Assembly (NCBI GenBank): GCA_018136815.1
Contig: CM030933.1
Location: forward strand, 7,714,284-7,778,283
DNA: 64,000 nt
Origin: Isochrysis galbana
Taxonomy: Eukaryota; Haptophyta; Isochrysidales; Isochrysidaceae
Direction: 5' to 3'
In this document: positions 48,301 through 59,141 of the stretch, one piece after another
Layout of the letters: every line of letters starts with the position of its first letter
Position numbering within the stretch: position 1 is the first letter of the stretch
Program-made: the position numbers and the translations under genes
Notes under the pieces: generated by a model
Seen by the model: only the letters and a program-made list of their open reading frames with translations
The model's database searches: none
What the model was told of the DNA's origin: nothing

Positions 48301-50066
48301 CCCCTGCCGTGGGGGAGGAACCACCCATCCTCCTGGCATGCCTGATGGCTTGCTAGGAGGCCATTGCCCTGCTGACCCACTCTCCCACTGACAGGCACGC
48401 CTGGATCGCTCGTCCTGGCCCCTCGTGGCCAGCCCATCGCTCCAACCCCCCCTCCCCCCCTGTTCGACAGGCAGACAGGTGCAGACTGGGGGCCCCAGAG
48501 GCTCAGGAACGCCAGCGAGGGAGAGGCAGGGGAGGCCAGGGCCCAGCCCCAGCCTCCTCTGCCCCCTGAGCTGGCCTCCAGGAGCCTCCAGGGGTCGCCA
48601 GCAAGCAGCTGCAGGCCTGGCGCAGGCACGCCATCGCGCGTGCCGCAGGAGAGAGGAGAGGGAGCGCGGAGAAGGGGGTGGGCGGAGCGAGAGCTCCGCC
48701 CACCGAAAAATATGTAAGTCCCGCACCTGTTTACAGGATAAGCCGGGGCTGAGACCGCCGCCAGCCCGGTAGGCATAGGAGGAGAAGGGGAGAACGGATC
48801 ACCGGGGGGGGGCGCGGGCCACCGACCATATCTAAGCCCTTTTCCCCTATCCCCCTAGTAGTGCACGGGGGGAGTCGCCTGATGGCGGGGGGGAAAGGGC
48901 CGGCGGATTGGGGGTGTAGAAAGTTTTGCTGCGTGAGTAGAAAGTAGAGGGTCCACGGCCGCGTGTGCGGTGAGACTATTAAGAAGTTAATTAATGTTTG
49001 TTTCGAGCGTTTATGTTTGTTTCTGAGTTCTTTTGTTGATTGAGTGGTGTTAGTAGATTGAGTTTTGTGAGGTGGTCACGTGCGCCGTCGTCATGTAGCG
49101 CGTTCCCTTCCCTCCCTCTCTCTCTCTCTCTCAAGATTGTGCCCCGAATGAGACTTGACACGATCAAGCATCGGCTTGATTCGACAGTTTAAAGACATCC
49201 CTCACTTCCTAGCACGCCCTCGCCACGCCTCGCCGCCCATCGCGCCGTGCACAAGCCCACACATGCACATTGCGTACAAGCCCCATTGCACACCACACGT
49301 TTGCCCGACCCCACTCTGACCCATGGGGTGAGCATGGCTCGCGTCTGCGGCAACGAGCGCGGTCAGCCTGCCTTCCTCCGCCATTCCCTTGCCTCTCGCC
49401 TCGCCTCCGCCTCGCCAAGCCTCTGCTTTCCACTGCCCCTCATCCTTCCCCATCAATGACACCCACTCATGTATGTCTGTTCTTCTCTCTCTCTGTCGTT
49501 CTCTCCACCGCTCCTCCTACCTTTGAGGGCTGAGTCCCCTCAGCCTTAAGCACGCAGGCTGCCTCTTCCTCCTCCTCCTCCTCGTGGTGCGTCGCGATCG
49601 ATGGTGTGGTGGTGGTCTCGGTCTCTCTCTCTTTCCATCCTTTCCCCCGTTCGATACGTTTGGCTCTCCAATTTGTTCGACGGTTTGTCTCGTTTGGGTT
49701 GTGGTTCTCCAAAGATGTCAGCCTTGATCTCGAGCTTGCTTTCAATCTCCTTCTCGTCCTCGTTCTTGTCCGTGTGTTCGTCGCTTGGATCCTCGGTCTT
49801 CGGTCGTCAGTCCTCCTTCTTCTGTTGCGTCGTAGTTGAGCAAAATTCCCCGTTTCGATCGCTTGTGATCACTCCTCTCGTTATGGCTAAGGCCACCTCC
49901 GTTCAATCATTGATTCTCGTTCAGGCTTCGGCCATCCGCGTTCTCGTTCTTGATTCTTTCGATTCTCGATTATTCTTGTTTTGATTTTGCTCTGAGTATG
50001 ATGCTGCACCAGCCTAACACCCCATCTATTCTCTGACTCGAGCTACGCCTCCTTTTGCACACGCAG

Positions 50067-50450
50067 GTACCAAGCGGCCGCTCACTTCGAGCACGGCGCT
50101 GGACGGCGACTGGCAGGTGGACAAAGTCGTGGGCATGGTTCGGCGCGGCAGCACCAACCACATCGCCATCCGTTGGAGTGGCTATGGGGCCGAGGGCGAC
50201 ACCTGGGAGGTCGAGGGCAACGTCTACCCGGCCTCCAAGATCTCCGAGTTCAAAGAGAACTTCACGGTGGAGCTCGGCATGCACTTCGTCCGCAACGGCA
50301 TCCTCAACACCATGCTGGGCAAGACCATACGAGACCGAGTCCCTCGTTATCGGTACCTCTTTGACACCCCGCAGCTGTGCTTTGACGAGATCGCGATCGC
50401 GGTGGTGAAGGCGTTCGGCGAGCTGCCCGGCGTAGTGTACAAGACGTCGA
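50067..50450 (+). CDS. Chromodomain protein, internal exon (partial model)
   Basis: An acceptor (CACACGCAG) precedes 50067 and the frame then reads TKRPLTSSTALDGDWQVDKVV. The segment WQVDKVVGMVRRGSTNHIAI followed by RWSGYGAEGDTWEVEGNV is a chromodomain: aromatic cage positions, the K/RW.GY core and the TWE motif are present. A helical stretch follows, with MLGKTIRDRVPRYRYLFDTP. The frame stays open to 50800, but after ~50450 its composition changes and a better-looking frame runs on the other strand, so I stop here; no donor is certain. Chromodomains bind methylated histone tails and also sit at the C-terminus of some gypsy integrases, but no integrase motif is near. The upstream exon with the start codon is not identified. 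Confidence 0.6.
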
Positions 50451-50469
50451 AGGAGGCGGGAGATCATCC

Positions 50470-50738
50470 ACACACTCCCACCGCCCAAACATCACTGCAA
50501 GGATGCCTGCCTCCTTATCCCACATTGAGTGCGACGCGATCTTTGAAATGCGCCCTGCCCGCATGTCCGCCGCCGCTGCCAGCACCGCGCATCGCCTCCG
50601 CTGCTGCTCGTATTTCGAGCTCCAATGTTTGGCGAACGTCTCAGAGCGCCGCACCTCAGCTCGCGCCGCCTGCAGCAGCCCTTGCAGCCTCGCAATCTCT
50701 GCCTCGGCCTCGCCCAGAGGGTCGCCTCTCATGGCCAC
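50470..50738 (-). CDS. Possible small coiled-coil protein
   Basis: ATG at 50738 opens a frame reading MAMRGDPLGEAEAEIARLQG and on through SETFAKHWSSKYEQQRRRCA, a typical heptad-like coiled coil, to about 50470, where it loses protein character (the frame stops at 50304). It overlaps the weak tail of the chromodomain frame on the opposite strand; at most one of the two is likely to code there. No homologue is recognised. Confidence 0.3.
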
Positions 50739-51267
50739 CTCGGGGTGGGGGGCGGGGAGGGCAGGGGAGAGGGCCTGCTACCGGCCGGGCACCACGTTGA
50801 GTCTTTTGGTGAACTTCGACGTCGAAGTAAAATATATTATACTCTTGATACTATGATTACTGGGCGACGGAGCGAGGCGACGGGAGCACGCATGCGGGAG
50901 GGGAATTCGTGGCAACGGGGGGCTCAACCCGACGCGGAAAAAAAACGACGAACTTATATTTCTCACGCCCTTTTATGAGGAGTTTCCAAACACCTGTCTG
51001 CTTACCGGAAGTGCAAGTGCTGGGCATCGCTCGCCCAGTAATACTGGCGGGCCGTTTACCGAATTCCGCCGTCGATTCCGGCCTTCCCTTTTTGGGAGGA
51101 GCGACAGCGGAGCCGAAGAGAACGATTTCGGAGCTCGAGGGAGCCGAAAGGCGGGCGAGCAGGGAGCGGTGGCTGGCGGAACCCCTTTTTTTATCACTGT
51201 GGTGAGTAGTGAGTGACCGGGCTAGCCTAGCCCCCTAGGCTAGCATCTATCTAGGGTCGTAGGACAT

Positions 51268-51417
51268 TTTGTTAGCTAGCACTCCTAGCCACACACACCG
51301 GACGAGCCATGCGCCAACCGCGCACACCCCCATCGCGGGGGAGGGGCTCCGTTGCCGTCGAAGGGCTACGGTCCCGCAGCACTAAGGTTATACTAACACA
51401 ACAATAAAACTCTGACG
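51268..51417 (+). repeat. 150-bp inverted pair, left copy
   Basis: Its reverse complement is at 61715-61863 with only a few mismatches, including TTGTTAGCTAGC, CGGACGAGCCATGCGCCAAC, GTTGCCGTCGAAGGGCT and CACAACAATAAAACTCTGACG-type ends. No ORF. The pair encloses about 10.3 kb. Confidence 0.85.
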
Positions 51418-51674
51418 AGTAGGTTTTCCGCAGCAGTGCCAGTGCTAGCGGCCTGCCTATTCGCACTCCTTCCATCGCTCCGGTTGAGAATCCCCCCCCC
51501 CCCTCGGTACAACTTCCTCCTCCCCCCCCCCCCCCTCCTCCCCCGCGCGCGCCCCTTCCCAGCGCGCAAGACGCTGCCGCTGCCGCTGCCCGCCCCCTCT
51601 CGATCCTCTTTCTCTCTTCTTCTTCCTTCTCTTTCCTCTCACCGACCCTTCCCCCCGCCCGCGATTCTCCTCTC

Positions 51675-51678
<4 letters not shown>

Positions 51679-51755
<77 letters not shown>
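51679..51755. repeat. (CT)n microsatellite
   Basis: 77 bases of uninterrupted CT in the leader of the TM9SF gene. Confidence 0.95.
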
Positions 51756-51758
<3 letters not shown>

Positions 51759-52006
51759 CTGTCTGCCCTGCCTTTCTTTTCTCGTTCCTTCATGGAATCA
51801 TGATTGTTCCCCCTCCCGACATCTTCCTCCCGGAAGTCTCTCTATCTCTCCCCCCTCTCCTGCTCGTACTCCTCCCTTCCCCCCCCCCCCCCCCCTTAAA
51901 CCTTTCTCTTCTTCAGCAGATACTCCGCTCACTTCTTTGGGCCCTTTGTTGCCCGTCCTTCCTCCTCTCTCTTCTCTCTCCTCGCTCGACAGCCCAGCGA
52001 AGAGAG

Positions 52007-54693
52007 ATGGCGCCGCGGCGGGCCCCTCTTCCCCTCTCCCCCTCTCGTGCGGCGCTTGCGCTCGTGCTCTGCAGCGCGTGCGCAGGCGTGCGGGGCTTCT
52101 ATCTCCCTGGCGTCGCGCCTCACGAGTACCAGGACAACGAGCGCGTCGAGATCAAGGTGAACAAGCTCTCGTCCACAAAGACGCAGCTGCCGTACGACTA
52201 CTACTCTCTCCCCTTCTGCAGGCCGCTCAAGGTGATTGACAAGGTGGAGAACCTGGGGGAAGTGCTGCATGGATCGCGCATTCAGGTACTAGGAGCACGT
52301 GCGCGCGCGCGCGCGCCCTAAGATGAGCAGGCGGAACGAGCGCACCCTCGCCCCGGCCAGCTGCACAGCAAAGGAGCGCTACCCTCGCGCCTGGCTCAGC
52401 AGTTTGCTCCATGCTCGCTGGTGTGCGCAGAATTCTCCGTATGATATCTTCATGGGTAAGGGCGATTTCAAGGTGCTGTGCAGGCAGGAGCTCACGCAAA
52501 AGCAGACAGCGCTCCTCTCTAAACGCATCAAGGAGGACTACCGTGTCCACCTCATCATGGACAACCTTCCGGTAGGCTCCCCAGGCCCAGAAGGGGCCGA
52601 CGCATCGCTATGTGCGCACTTCTGTGCGTGGGACTGCTGCCAGATGTTCTGACGACCTTATTCTTATCGCATCGTATTTCCAACTCCTTCCGCCTTGTTC
52701 GCACGGCTCACGTGAGGTTGCTGCATTTTCGCCCGAGGTAGGCTGCGACTAAGATGATTCGCGAGACGCCCGACGGTAAAACTATTGTTATGTACGACCG
52801 TGGCTATCCGCTGGGGTTTGTTGGTTCCAAGGAGCGCTCGGGCACCACACCAGGCATCTCGTACCTCCACAACCACCTGCGATTTGTCATCAAGTTCCAC
52901 AAGGAGGCCACATATGAGGGCAGCCGCCTAGTTGGTTTTGAGGTGAGTGCAACTACTCCAGTGTCGACCACCGTTGTGCGCAGCGGTCGTAGTCCGCGCG
53001 CCCTTGGCTGTGTGTGATACCACCGTGCATTCTTAACAGGTTGAGCCGCTCTCCGTAAAGCACCAGTACAAGGGCAATTTCAATTCGGATCTGTCGCAGC
53101 TGAATCTGCTCACCGTTCCCGTTGGACCTGATTTGCCTCCACAAGCCATTGACTGGAAAGGAGCTCCACTCGAAGTCCTCTTTACGTACGACATCAAGTG
53201 GGAGCCGTCGGACATCAAGTGGGCGTCTCGCTGGGACCTCTACCTTTACATGGGTGAGTGCTCCCCCCTCGACTGCAGCCTTAATACCACAATTGCACAT
53301 GGCAAGCAAGCGGAGGGCATGATGTGCGTCACATACTCGTGAGAGATTCATTGCCTTTGGTTGTGGACAAGGACCGGCTAAGCCCCACCGCGAGCGCTTT
53401 CTCCAATCACGCGCGATGCCGCCGTCTACCCACTTGACCATTCGGAAAGACTTGATGGGCCCCCATGTGACATGTTGGTGCTTTGACCTTTTGTAGGAGA
53501 CGACCAGATCCACTGGTTCAGCATCATCAATTCCCTCGCCATCGTTCTTTTGCTCACTGGCATCGTGGCCATGATTATGATGCGGACATTGCGGCGCGAT
53601 GTCAACAGGTGCATCTCGCCCACTAAATCCTGCTGTTCTGCCAGGAGCTGATTGACGCCTGGCTACACCTTGTCGACCTGTGTCACACTCGCCGTTCAGG
53701 TATAATGAGCAGGAGAAGGATGAGCTCGCCGAGGAGTCGGGCTGGAAGCTTGTTCACGCGGACGTGTTCCGCCCACCGCCCAACTCCATCCTGCTGTGTG
53801 CATCGCTGGGGACGGGCATGCAGCTCTTGGCGATGTCCGCCATCTCTATCCTGTGCGCGATGCTTGGCTTCCTTTCTCCGGCCAACCGCGGTGGCCTCCT
53901 GACAGCCACCATCTTGACGTTCATGCTCATGGGAGTCCCGGCCGGCTACGTTGCCTCGTACACGTACAAGAGCATGCGTGGTACAGAATGGAAGCTTGCC
54001 ACAATCCTGACGGCGACGCTCTATCCCGGCTTGGTCGTCGGCATCCTCTTCATCCTGAACTTCTTCGTGTGGGGCCAACAATCATCGGGTGCTGTCCCAT
54101 TTGGCACAATGGTCGCCCTGCTGCTCATGTGGTTCGGCATCTCCGTGCCGCTCGTTTTTGTGGGCGCCTTTTTCGGCTTCAAGGCCAAGCTGAAGGACCC
54201 GCCAACACGAACGAATGAGATCCCGAGGCAGATCCCTGAGCAGGCTTGGTACATGATGGGCGCGTTCAACGTGTTGATGGGGGGCATCTTGCCCTTTGGT
54301 GCTATCTTCATTGAGCTCTTCTTCATCATGACCTCAGTTTGGCTGCAACGCTTCTACTACGTCTTCGGCTTCCTCGCGCTCGTTCTCCTCATCCTTGTCA
54401 TCACCTGCGCCGAAATCTCGATCGTGCTTTGCTATTTCCAATTATGCAACGAAGACTACAACTGGTGGTGGCGCTCGTTCCTCACGTCGGGCTCGAGCGG
54501 TGCCTACCTCTTCGCATACTCGATCATGTACTTCTTCACGCAACTCGAGATCATTGGCTTTGTCCCCACGCTCATGTACTTCACATACATGTTCGTGATG
54601 GCCGGCCTCTTCTTCCTGATCACTGGCACTATTGGTTTCTATTCATGCTACCAATTTGTGTGGGCCATCTACGGCGCGATCAAGGTAGATTGA
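52007..54693 (+). CDS. TM9SF: Transmembrane 9 superfamily protein (nonaspanin)
   Basis: Six exons: 52007-52285, 52431-52571, 52742-52942, 53040-53253, 53497-53608 and 53700-54693 (646 residues). All junctions are GT-AG with consistent phases and rebuild the family sequence. Signal peptide: [20 protein letters not shown], then [20 protein letters not shown], the usual nonaspanin start. The lumenal domain has [13 protein letters not shown] and the later [12 protein letters not shown], leading to membrane span 1. The C-terminal exon carries eight further spans with the conserved GTGMQL. The protein ends KVD, matching the KxD/E COPI-binding tail that keeps TM9 proteins in the Golgi. Family role: sorting of membrane proteins through Golgi and endosomes, cell adhesion. 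Length is normal. Start ATG 52007 follows the CT-rich leader and is the first Met giving a signal peptide. Confidence 0.95.
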
Positions 54694-55065
54694 TGTGGCG
54701 GCTGCAGCAAACGGGGTGAAGCTATGTTTCTCGCATTTCCTAGTCCTTGGGCCCGTCCAATGTCACCCCTTTGGAAGAGCTTCTATCTTGGCAAACAAGT
54801 CGTAGTATCGGCGAGACGCGGCAATGGGAAGATATCGGTCCTTCCAATCGCGCATGGACGCCGAATCATACGGTGGTAGTAGCTCATTACATGCATGCCC
54901 GGGCATGAGTATGCATGACGCGGTTGTCTAGCCGTTGTTAACGCGGTTTGGGTCTGCTCGCTCGGGGACGCGAGCGCTCCCTTGTGGTCTGGTGCCGCTG
55001 TCGGTCGGAACCTGCAAAAGGACATACAACACCAAGGCGGCACTTGGTTGCGGTGCGTTAACGTT

Positions 55066-55110
55066 AACTAAGTTTATACTTAGTTCACATGGGGGTGGGG
55101 GAGGCTCCGT
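55066..55110 (+). repeat. Hairpin repeat family, copy 4
   Basis: Perfect stem AACTAAGT/ACTTAGTT with a TTAT loop (55066-55085), then CACATGGGGGTGGGGG. Confidence 0.6.
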
Positions 55111-55198
55111 GCCCTTCCCCCCCGGGCTCCAACTCCAACTCACCTCCAGGGGGCCCGTCGGTCGTCCTCATGCCTGAGTCTATTGGCAGGAGGCTCAA

Positions 55199-55270
55199 CC
55201 TACTTTTATAAGTGGGGGTCGATGGGGGCCTCGCGCCCCCCTCACTCCATCGCGGGCACCCGGGCACCCT
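55199..55270 (+). repeat. Hairpin repeat family, copy 5
   Basis: CCTACTT-TTAT-AAGTGGG stem (55199-55216), then GGTCGATGGGGGCCTCGCGC and CCATCGCGGGCACCC, the same block order as copy 2. Confidence 0.6.
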
Positions 55271-55297
55271 CCTGGGTCTCCTGTGGCGGTTAATAAT

Positions 55298-55545
55298 AAT
55301 ACTATAAAATAACTGAGCATTAGTACCACTACTCCCACTAGCCCGATACTAACACGACAGCCCTCAGCGCACCTGCCCGTACACCGTACACCTTGGTGCG
55401 TGCTGTAGCCATAGGTACATACACCTATATGCACCCCTCCAAATCTCCCCCCTCGCAGGCCCGCCCCCGGCTCCCATTCTAACTCCCCACAAGTTAAAAT
55501 GAGGGAAAACCCATTGACCATTGACCATTGAGGCGGACCGACCTA
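55298..55545 (+). repeat. Dispersed repeat R1, copy 2
   Basis: Matches 22063-22300 on the same strand. It has a short local duplication, CCATTGA three times near 55510-55530, that copy 1 lacks. Confidence 0.65.
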
Positions 55546-55718
55546 CGTCGGGCGACTCTCCGGGAAAAAACACCGGGGGGTGTTGTATCCAGGCTCTTTG
55601 GGCAAGAATGTTTCGGCCTGAGTACGAGCCTTCCTCGTTATCCACCGTCTTCTAGGTTCGTCGTGGTCGCTCCAGGCGAGTTGATTTGGATTCCCCCTGG
55701 GCTCAAGTTCGGGTTCGC

Positions 55719-55739
55719 CGATTTTCGTCTCGAAAATCG
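55719..55739 (+). repeat. Perfect 9-bp hairpin
   Basis: CGATTTTCG and CGAAAATCG around a TCT loop, between R1 copy 2 and the minisatellite. It could act as a transcription end or an element terminus; nothing decides. Confidence 0.5.
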
Positions 55740-55862
55740 AAGGAATTGAGTTTTATTTTTACCTGGAATTAACTTGTTGAGGGTGGAACCAACTTGTTCA
55801 CGACTTGTTCAGGCGGGAACCAACTTGTTCGGTGAGTGGAGCCAACTTGTTCAGTGGTTAAA

Positions 55863-56132
55863 GTCAACTTGTTGAGAGGTCAACATGTTGAGGGGTCAAC
55901 TTGTTGAGAGGTCAACTTGTTGAGAGGTCAACATGTTGAGGGGTCAACTTGTTGAGAGGTCAACATGTGGAGAGGTCAACTTGTTGAGAGGTCAACTTGT
56001 TGAGGGGTCAACTTGTTGAGAGGTCAACTTGTTGAGAGGTCAACTTGTTGAGAGGTCAACTTGTTGAGAGGTCAACATGTTGAGAGGTCAACATGTTGAG
56101 AGGTCAACATGTTGAGAGGTCAACTTGTTGAG
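55863..56132 (+). repeat. 16-bp minisatellite, about 17 units
   Basis: Unit AGGTCAACTTGTTGAG with two common variants (CAACATGTTG, a perfect 10-bp palindrome, and GGGTCAAC). Degenerate units with longer spacers extend left to about 55770. It lies directly upstream of gag fragment D. Confidence 0.9.
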
Positions 56133-56357
56133 ATGTGAACTTGTTCAGGTTGTCTGGCGGCGTGTTGTGTGTCGTGGTATCGCCTGTTGGCGACCTGCAG
56201 CCCCCTGAGTACCCCCAAGCCCCGAGTCTTCCGAGTCATCCTTTCGAGTCTACGAGTCCCTACGAGTCCCAATCAAGCGGTATCTGCTCGCCGCGCCCTT
56301 CCCTACATCCTCCGTCCCTCCGATTCGCGTTCCGTGCCACTTCCCCGTCCATTTCAC

Positions 56358-56588
56358 ATGCCCGTCATTATTTGCCCTCCCCGTTCCCCCGATGAGCCCG
56401 TCCCGGGCTCCCCGGGTGAGCCGTGCGCCGCGCTAGCCGCCGCCGGTGCGCCTCCGCGGCTCGTTTCCGCTGAGGAAACGAGCTTCGCTCCGACAAGCAC
56501 AAAATCTACGCTCGCGCCTCCGGCCGTCGCCCCTCCGAGTGTCCAAGGTGGAGAGGGGGTATCCGTATCCGAGACGTCTTGGTCTTGA
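56358..56588 (+). pseudogene. gag N-terminal fragment D
   Basis: 76 codons from MPVIICPPRSPDEPV. It shares its start and the order ALAAAGAP, TSTKSTLAPPA with the gag of copy A (ALAAGAP, TSTKSSLAPSA), then stops at 56588 where copy A continues for ~650 codons. It is a decayed leftover of the same family. Its upstream sequence also has the GAGTC-rich texture of copy A's leader. Confidence 0.65.
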
Positions 56589-56652
56589 GTCTTGAGGCTC
56601 TTGAGCCGCTCCCTTCCCATCTCCCTCCTGTCGCCAGTCGCCCTCTCTTTCG

Positions 56653-56674
56653 CCCGTTTGCTAACGCAAACGGG
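56653..56674 (+). repeat. Perfect 9-bp hairpin
   Basis: CCCGTTTGC and GCAAACGGG around a TAAC loop, just downstream of gag fragment D. Confidence 0.55.
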
Positions 56675-56863
56675 TCTCATTTCTCACCACACTCCATCGG
56701 GGCGGTGCAAATCCCCCCTCTCCCTCGCCCCACTCTCTTTCACCTTTGTCCCTGCGGCGCGTCGATAGGGGGGGGAGTCAGTACAAGAGCAGGCCCATGC
56801 GGGCCTGGGAGTGCGGCTCGCGGCCCGCGCCCACGAAGGGTCTGGGTCAGCTTGTTGAATGCC

Positions 56864-57010
56864 CAGCCCCTGCCAGAAGGCAGGGGCTGAGGTTGATTGT
56901 ACGGGCCCACCCCGGGGGGTGTCCGCGATGGAGAGGGGGGCAGGGGCAGGCGGGCAGGCCCGCCGCGAGGCCCCCATTGACCCCCACTTATCACTTATAA
57001 AAGTAGGTTG
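56864..57010 (-). repeat. Hairpin repeat family, copy 6 (reversed)
   Basis: Contains CAGCCCCTGCC/GGCAGGGGCTG with an AGAA loop (56864-56889), then on the plus strand GGTTGATTGTACGGGCCCACC, GGGTGTCCGCGATGG and, at the far end, CACTTATAAAAGTAGG, i.e. the block order of copy 2 inverted. Confidence 0.7.
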
Positions 57011-57864
57011 AGGTCTCCGGTGGCGGACGTTGGCGCGTGCTTTCGGCAGCCGCGGCTGCCGATTTCGACGCGGCTTAGGGGCGCGTCGCGCGCAATTGGC
57101 GTCACTTGCTGGGCGGTTACTAGGGCGGTCAAACACTATTTTATAACTTCTAAGGTCTAAGTCTAAGGTTGTAAGCAAATGAAAATGTCAGGATTGAGGA
57201 AATACACCAAAGTAAAGCGTAAAGCGGTAGAAACCCCGGAAAACACCTATCTCCTATCTACTATTTAGCACATATTCGGTGCCCTTTTGGCACCAGATTC
57301 CCCCCGGGAGCCCCCACAACGAAGCGTAACCCAAAAACGGCAAACAGGCCTAAATTACTCTATCTCCGAGAGCCCGAATTCAAAACGACGCCGGGCGCGC
57401 TGCGAGACCGTTCTCGTGCATCAGCCTGGTGTCCGGCCGGAGCCAAGTCCCATACATCCAAGAGCCGCCCAGCCAGCGACGCCAATCGCGCGCGATGCGC
57501 CCCCAAGCCGCGTCCAAATCCGCGTTCCATCGGTAGCCGAGTGAGGGACATTTGATGGCTCTCGGGCTCGGCTGCGGGCCAAGGGGAGACATGCGCGAGC
57601 TGTCATCTATCGCTCTTACGTCTCGCGCCGCGGGAGCGCACGCACAGGAGGAACAACAGGGATGAGGACATGGTCAAGTACGACCCTGTCCCCGTCCGCC
57701 AATCCTTCTAGCGAGTCCCACAGACAGCTCTCCCCCCATCTGATGCATCAACAACTCCTGGACCTAGACCCTCAATGACCGAGATCGACAGGCGCTCTCT
57801 ACCTTTACCTCCTAGTCTTTACCTACCGGGCCTCTTCGCATGGCTCGACACCTTCTTCCCAGGG

Positions 57865-59141
57865 TTATCGAGGCCGCCATCGAATAGCAAGTACCTCCCG
57901 CCGGTTGGATGCTCCGTCTTCTATCACCCTCGTAGTAGAACATGTGAAGCGCCCTTCAGCTTCAACGAGCGTCTTAAATGCTGCAACCGATCCGCCAACG
58001 CCAAAATAATACGACTTGGCAGCCACTAGGGCTACTCCCGTGGGATAGCGCAACTGCGACTGGATAAGCGCCCACAAGCGCGGTGTGCTTTGCGTATCGT
58101 AGATGGTTTCCGAGCTCAAGATGATGTCAAAGCCATCCTCCGGAAGCGGCTCACGCGTCTGATTTTCACTGTTTTGTCCGTCGCCATGACATGCCGCCTC
58201 CTGCTTGCGTTCACTGAGTAAGAGCTCATTCAGCCTCGCCCAATCCCCGGAATAGAAGCGTGCGTGCTGATCTACGAGGGGGTGGGCGGGACCACGTAGA
58301 GGATTGTGCAATAGGTATAGCGGGTCCTTGGTGTGTGTGAATGGCGTCACAACAATGGGCTGACGGCTTTCGGGCGAACCAACGGAAAAGCTTCTGTCGA
58401 GACGCTGTCTGAGCTCACCTCCTGAAAAGCCGTTAAGTCGAAACGCCGGCATCGTGAGCGATTGAATTACCTGGAGGTTCCAACAAAATGGCATTCATGT
58501 GAAATGTCATTTTTCATCGGAAGCGACATGCTCAGGGAGTCCTTCTGGCCACAGCATACCTCAGCATTGAAGTCGTGCAGGACAGCAAGGCGACAGCCCA
58601 GCCGTAGTGAGAGCATGGCAGGGAGGCCGGCACCGCAGCCTGCCTCGAGAACAGTTGTACCGCGGATTGACAGCGTGTTGTCAAGATGTCCATGCCACAG
58701 TTCCTGCAATAGATCAATTGTGCACTCCCAAAGCTTGAAGCCGCCCTCGTAGCCACCGCTGACGAGATCCGAGGCACGCAGTGTCTCGCGCAACTTGGAG
58801 CCTCTGTCCCCGGCAGCTTCGCTGCTTGCGAGCATCTCAGGGACCCGCGATTCAGGGATCACATGCTTGCGGAGGGGCAGCAGCCCGCATCCTATGCATG
58901 GGAGCAAGGCCGCACCATCTGTCGCGTCCTTGCGCATTGCGCCCGTGGCGCTCTTGCCACTGCTAGTCCCCGGTTCACAGGGCGTTATTTCTGTCGCACA
59001 CCGACAACCGCGCACCTCCTCGACCGCCAGGTCTGCCGCGTTAGCCTCTTCAGTGAGCGCCACCTCTCTTGCCTCGAGCAGGAGCCCCACCTCCCTCTCC
59101 TCACCGCCCTCGGGCTCCTCATCAAAGTTAAAGGAGAACAT
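57865..59141 (-). CDS. METTL18: METTL18/HPM1-like protein-histidine methyltransferase
   Basis: Two exons, 59141-58560 and 58470-57865 (395 residues), with an 89-base GT-AG intron, phase 0, joining DFNAE to VIQSLTMPAF. Start MFSFNFDEEP (59141) fits the family's N-terminus better than an in-frame Met four codons upstream. Key blocks: KLWECTIDLLQELWH, then the SAM-binding motif VLEAGCGAGLPAM (~165), LHDFNAEV (acidic ribose contact), FYSGDW, and FDIILSSETIYDTQSTPRLW, the family's post-IV segment. It ends with VALVAAKSYYFGVGGSVAAF. METTL18 methylates a histidine of ribosomal protein uL3 (RPL3), tuning translation; the yeast homologue is HPM1. The gene lies tail-to-head with NPL4 upstream on the same strand. 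Confidence 0.9.

Larger units (their letters stand above)
46558..50066. other. Intergenic repeats; 5' part of the chromodomain gene may start here
   Basis: Contains R2 copy 2, an array of short GTACGGC units at 47338-47366, and two hairpin-family copies. The block 47730-48230 is open on the minus strand with Pro-rich content I cannot assign. Region 48400-49500 shows only GC-rich frames in conflict with each other. The stretch 49600-49985 (+) is open with low-complexity Leu/Ser/Phe content. An upstream exon for the 50067 gene is expected near here but I cannot pick it. Confidence 0.4.
50801..52006. other. Intergenic region and CT-rich leader of the TM9SF gene
   Basis: Holds the inverted-pair copy (51268-51417) and a CT-rich leader with an uninterrupted (CT)n run at 51679-51755 and a poly-C run near 51882-51896, ending at the TM9SF start. 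Confidence 0.6.
54694..57864. other. Intergenic repeats and retroelement scrap
   Basis: No host gene. In order: hairpin copies (55066, 55199), R1 copy 2 (55298), a 9-bp hairpin (55719-55739), the 16-bp minisatellite (55863-56132), gag fragment D (56358-56588), another 9-bp hairpin (56653-56674), and a reversed hairpin-family copy (56864-57010). The stretch 57020-57860 shows only short conflicting frames. Confidence 0.6.

Noticed and set aside
51436..52239. 267-codon plus-strand frame rich in Ser/Leu/Pro
   Set aside because: It is mostly (CT)n translated, and it conflicts in frame with the well-supported TM9SF first exon.
55863..56132. CRISPR-like array
   Set aside because: The units are contiguous 16-mers with no unique spacers, in a eukaryotic genome. 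It is a minisatellite.
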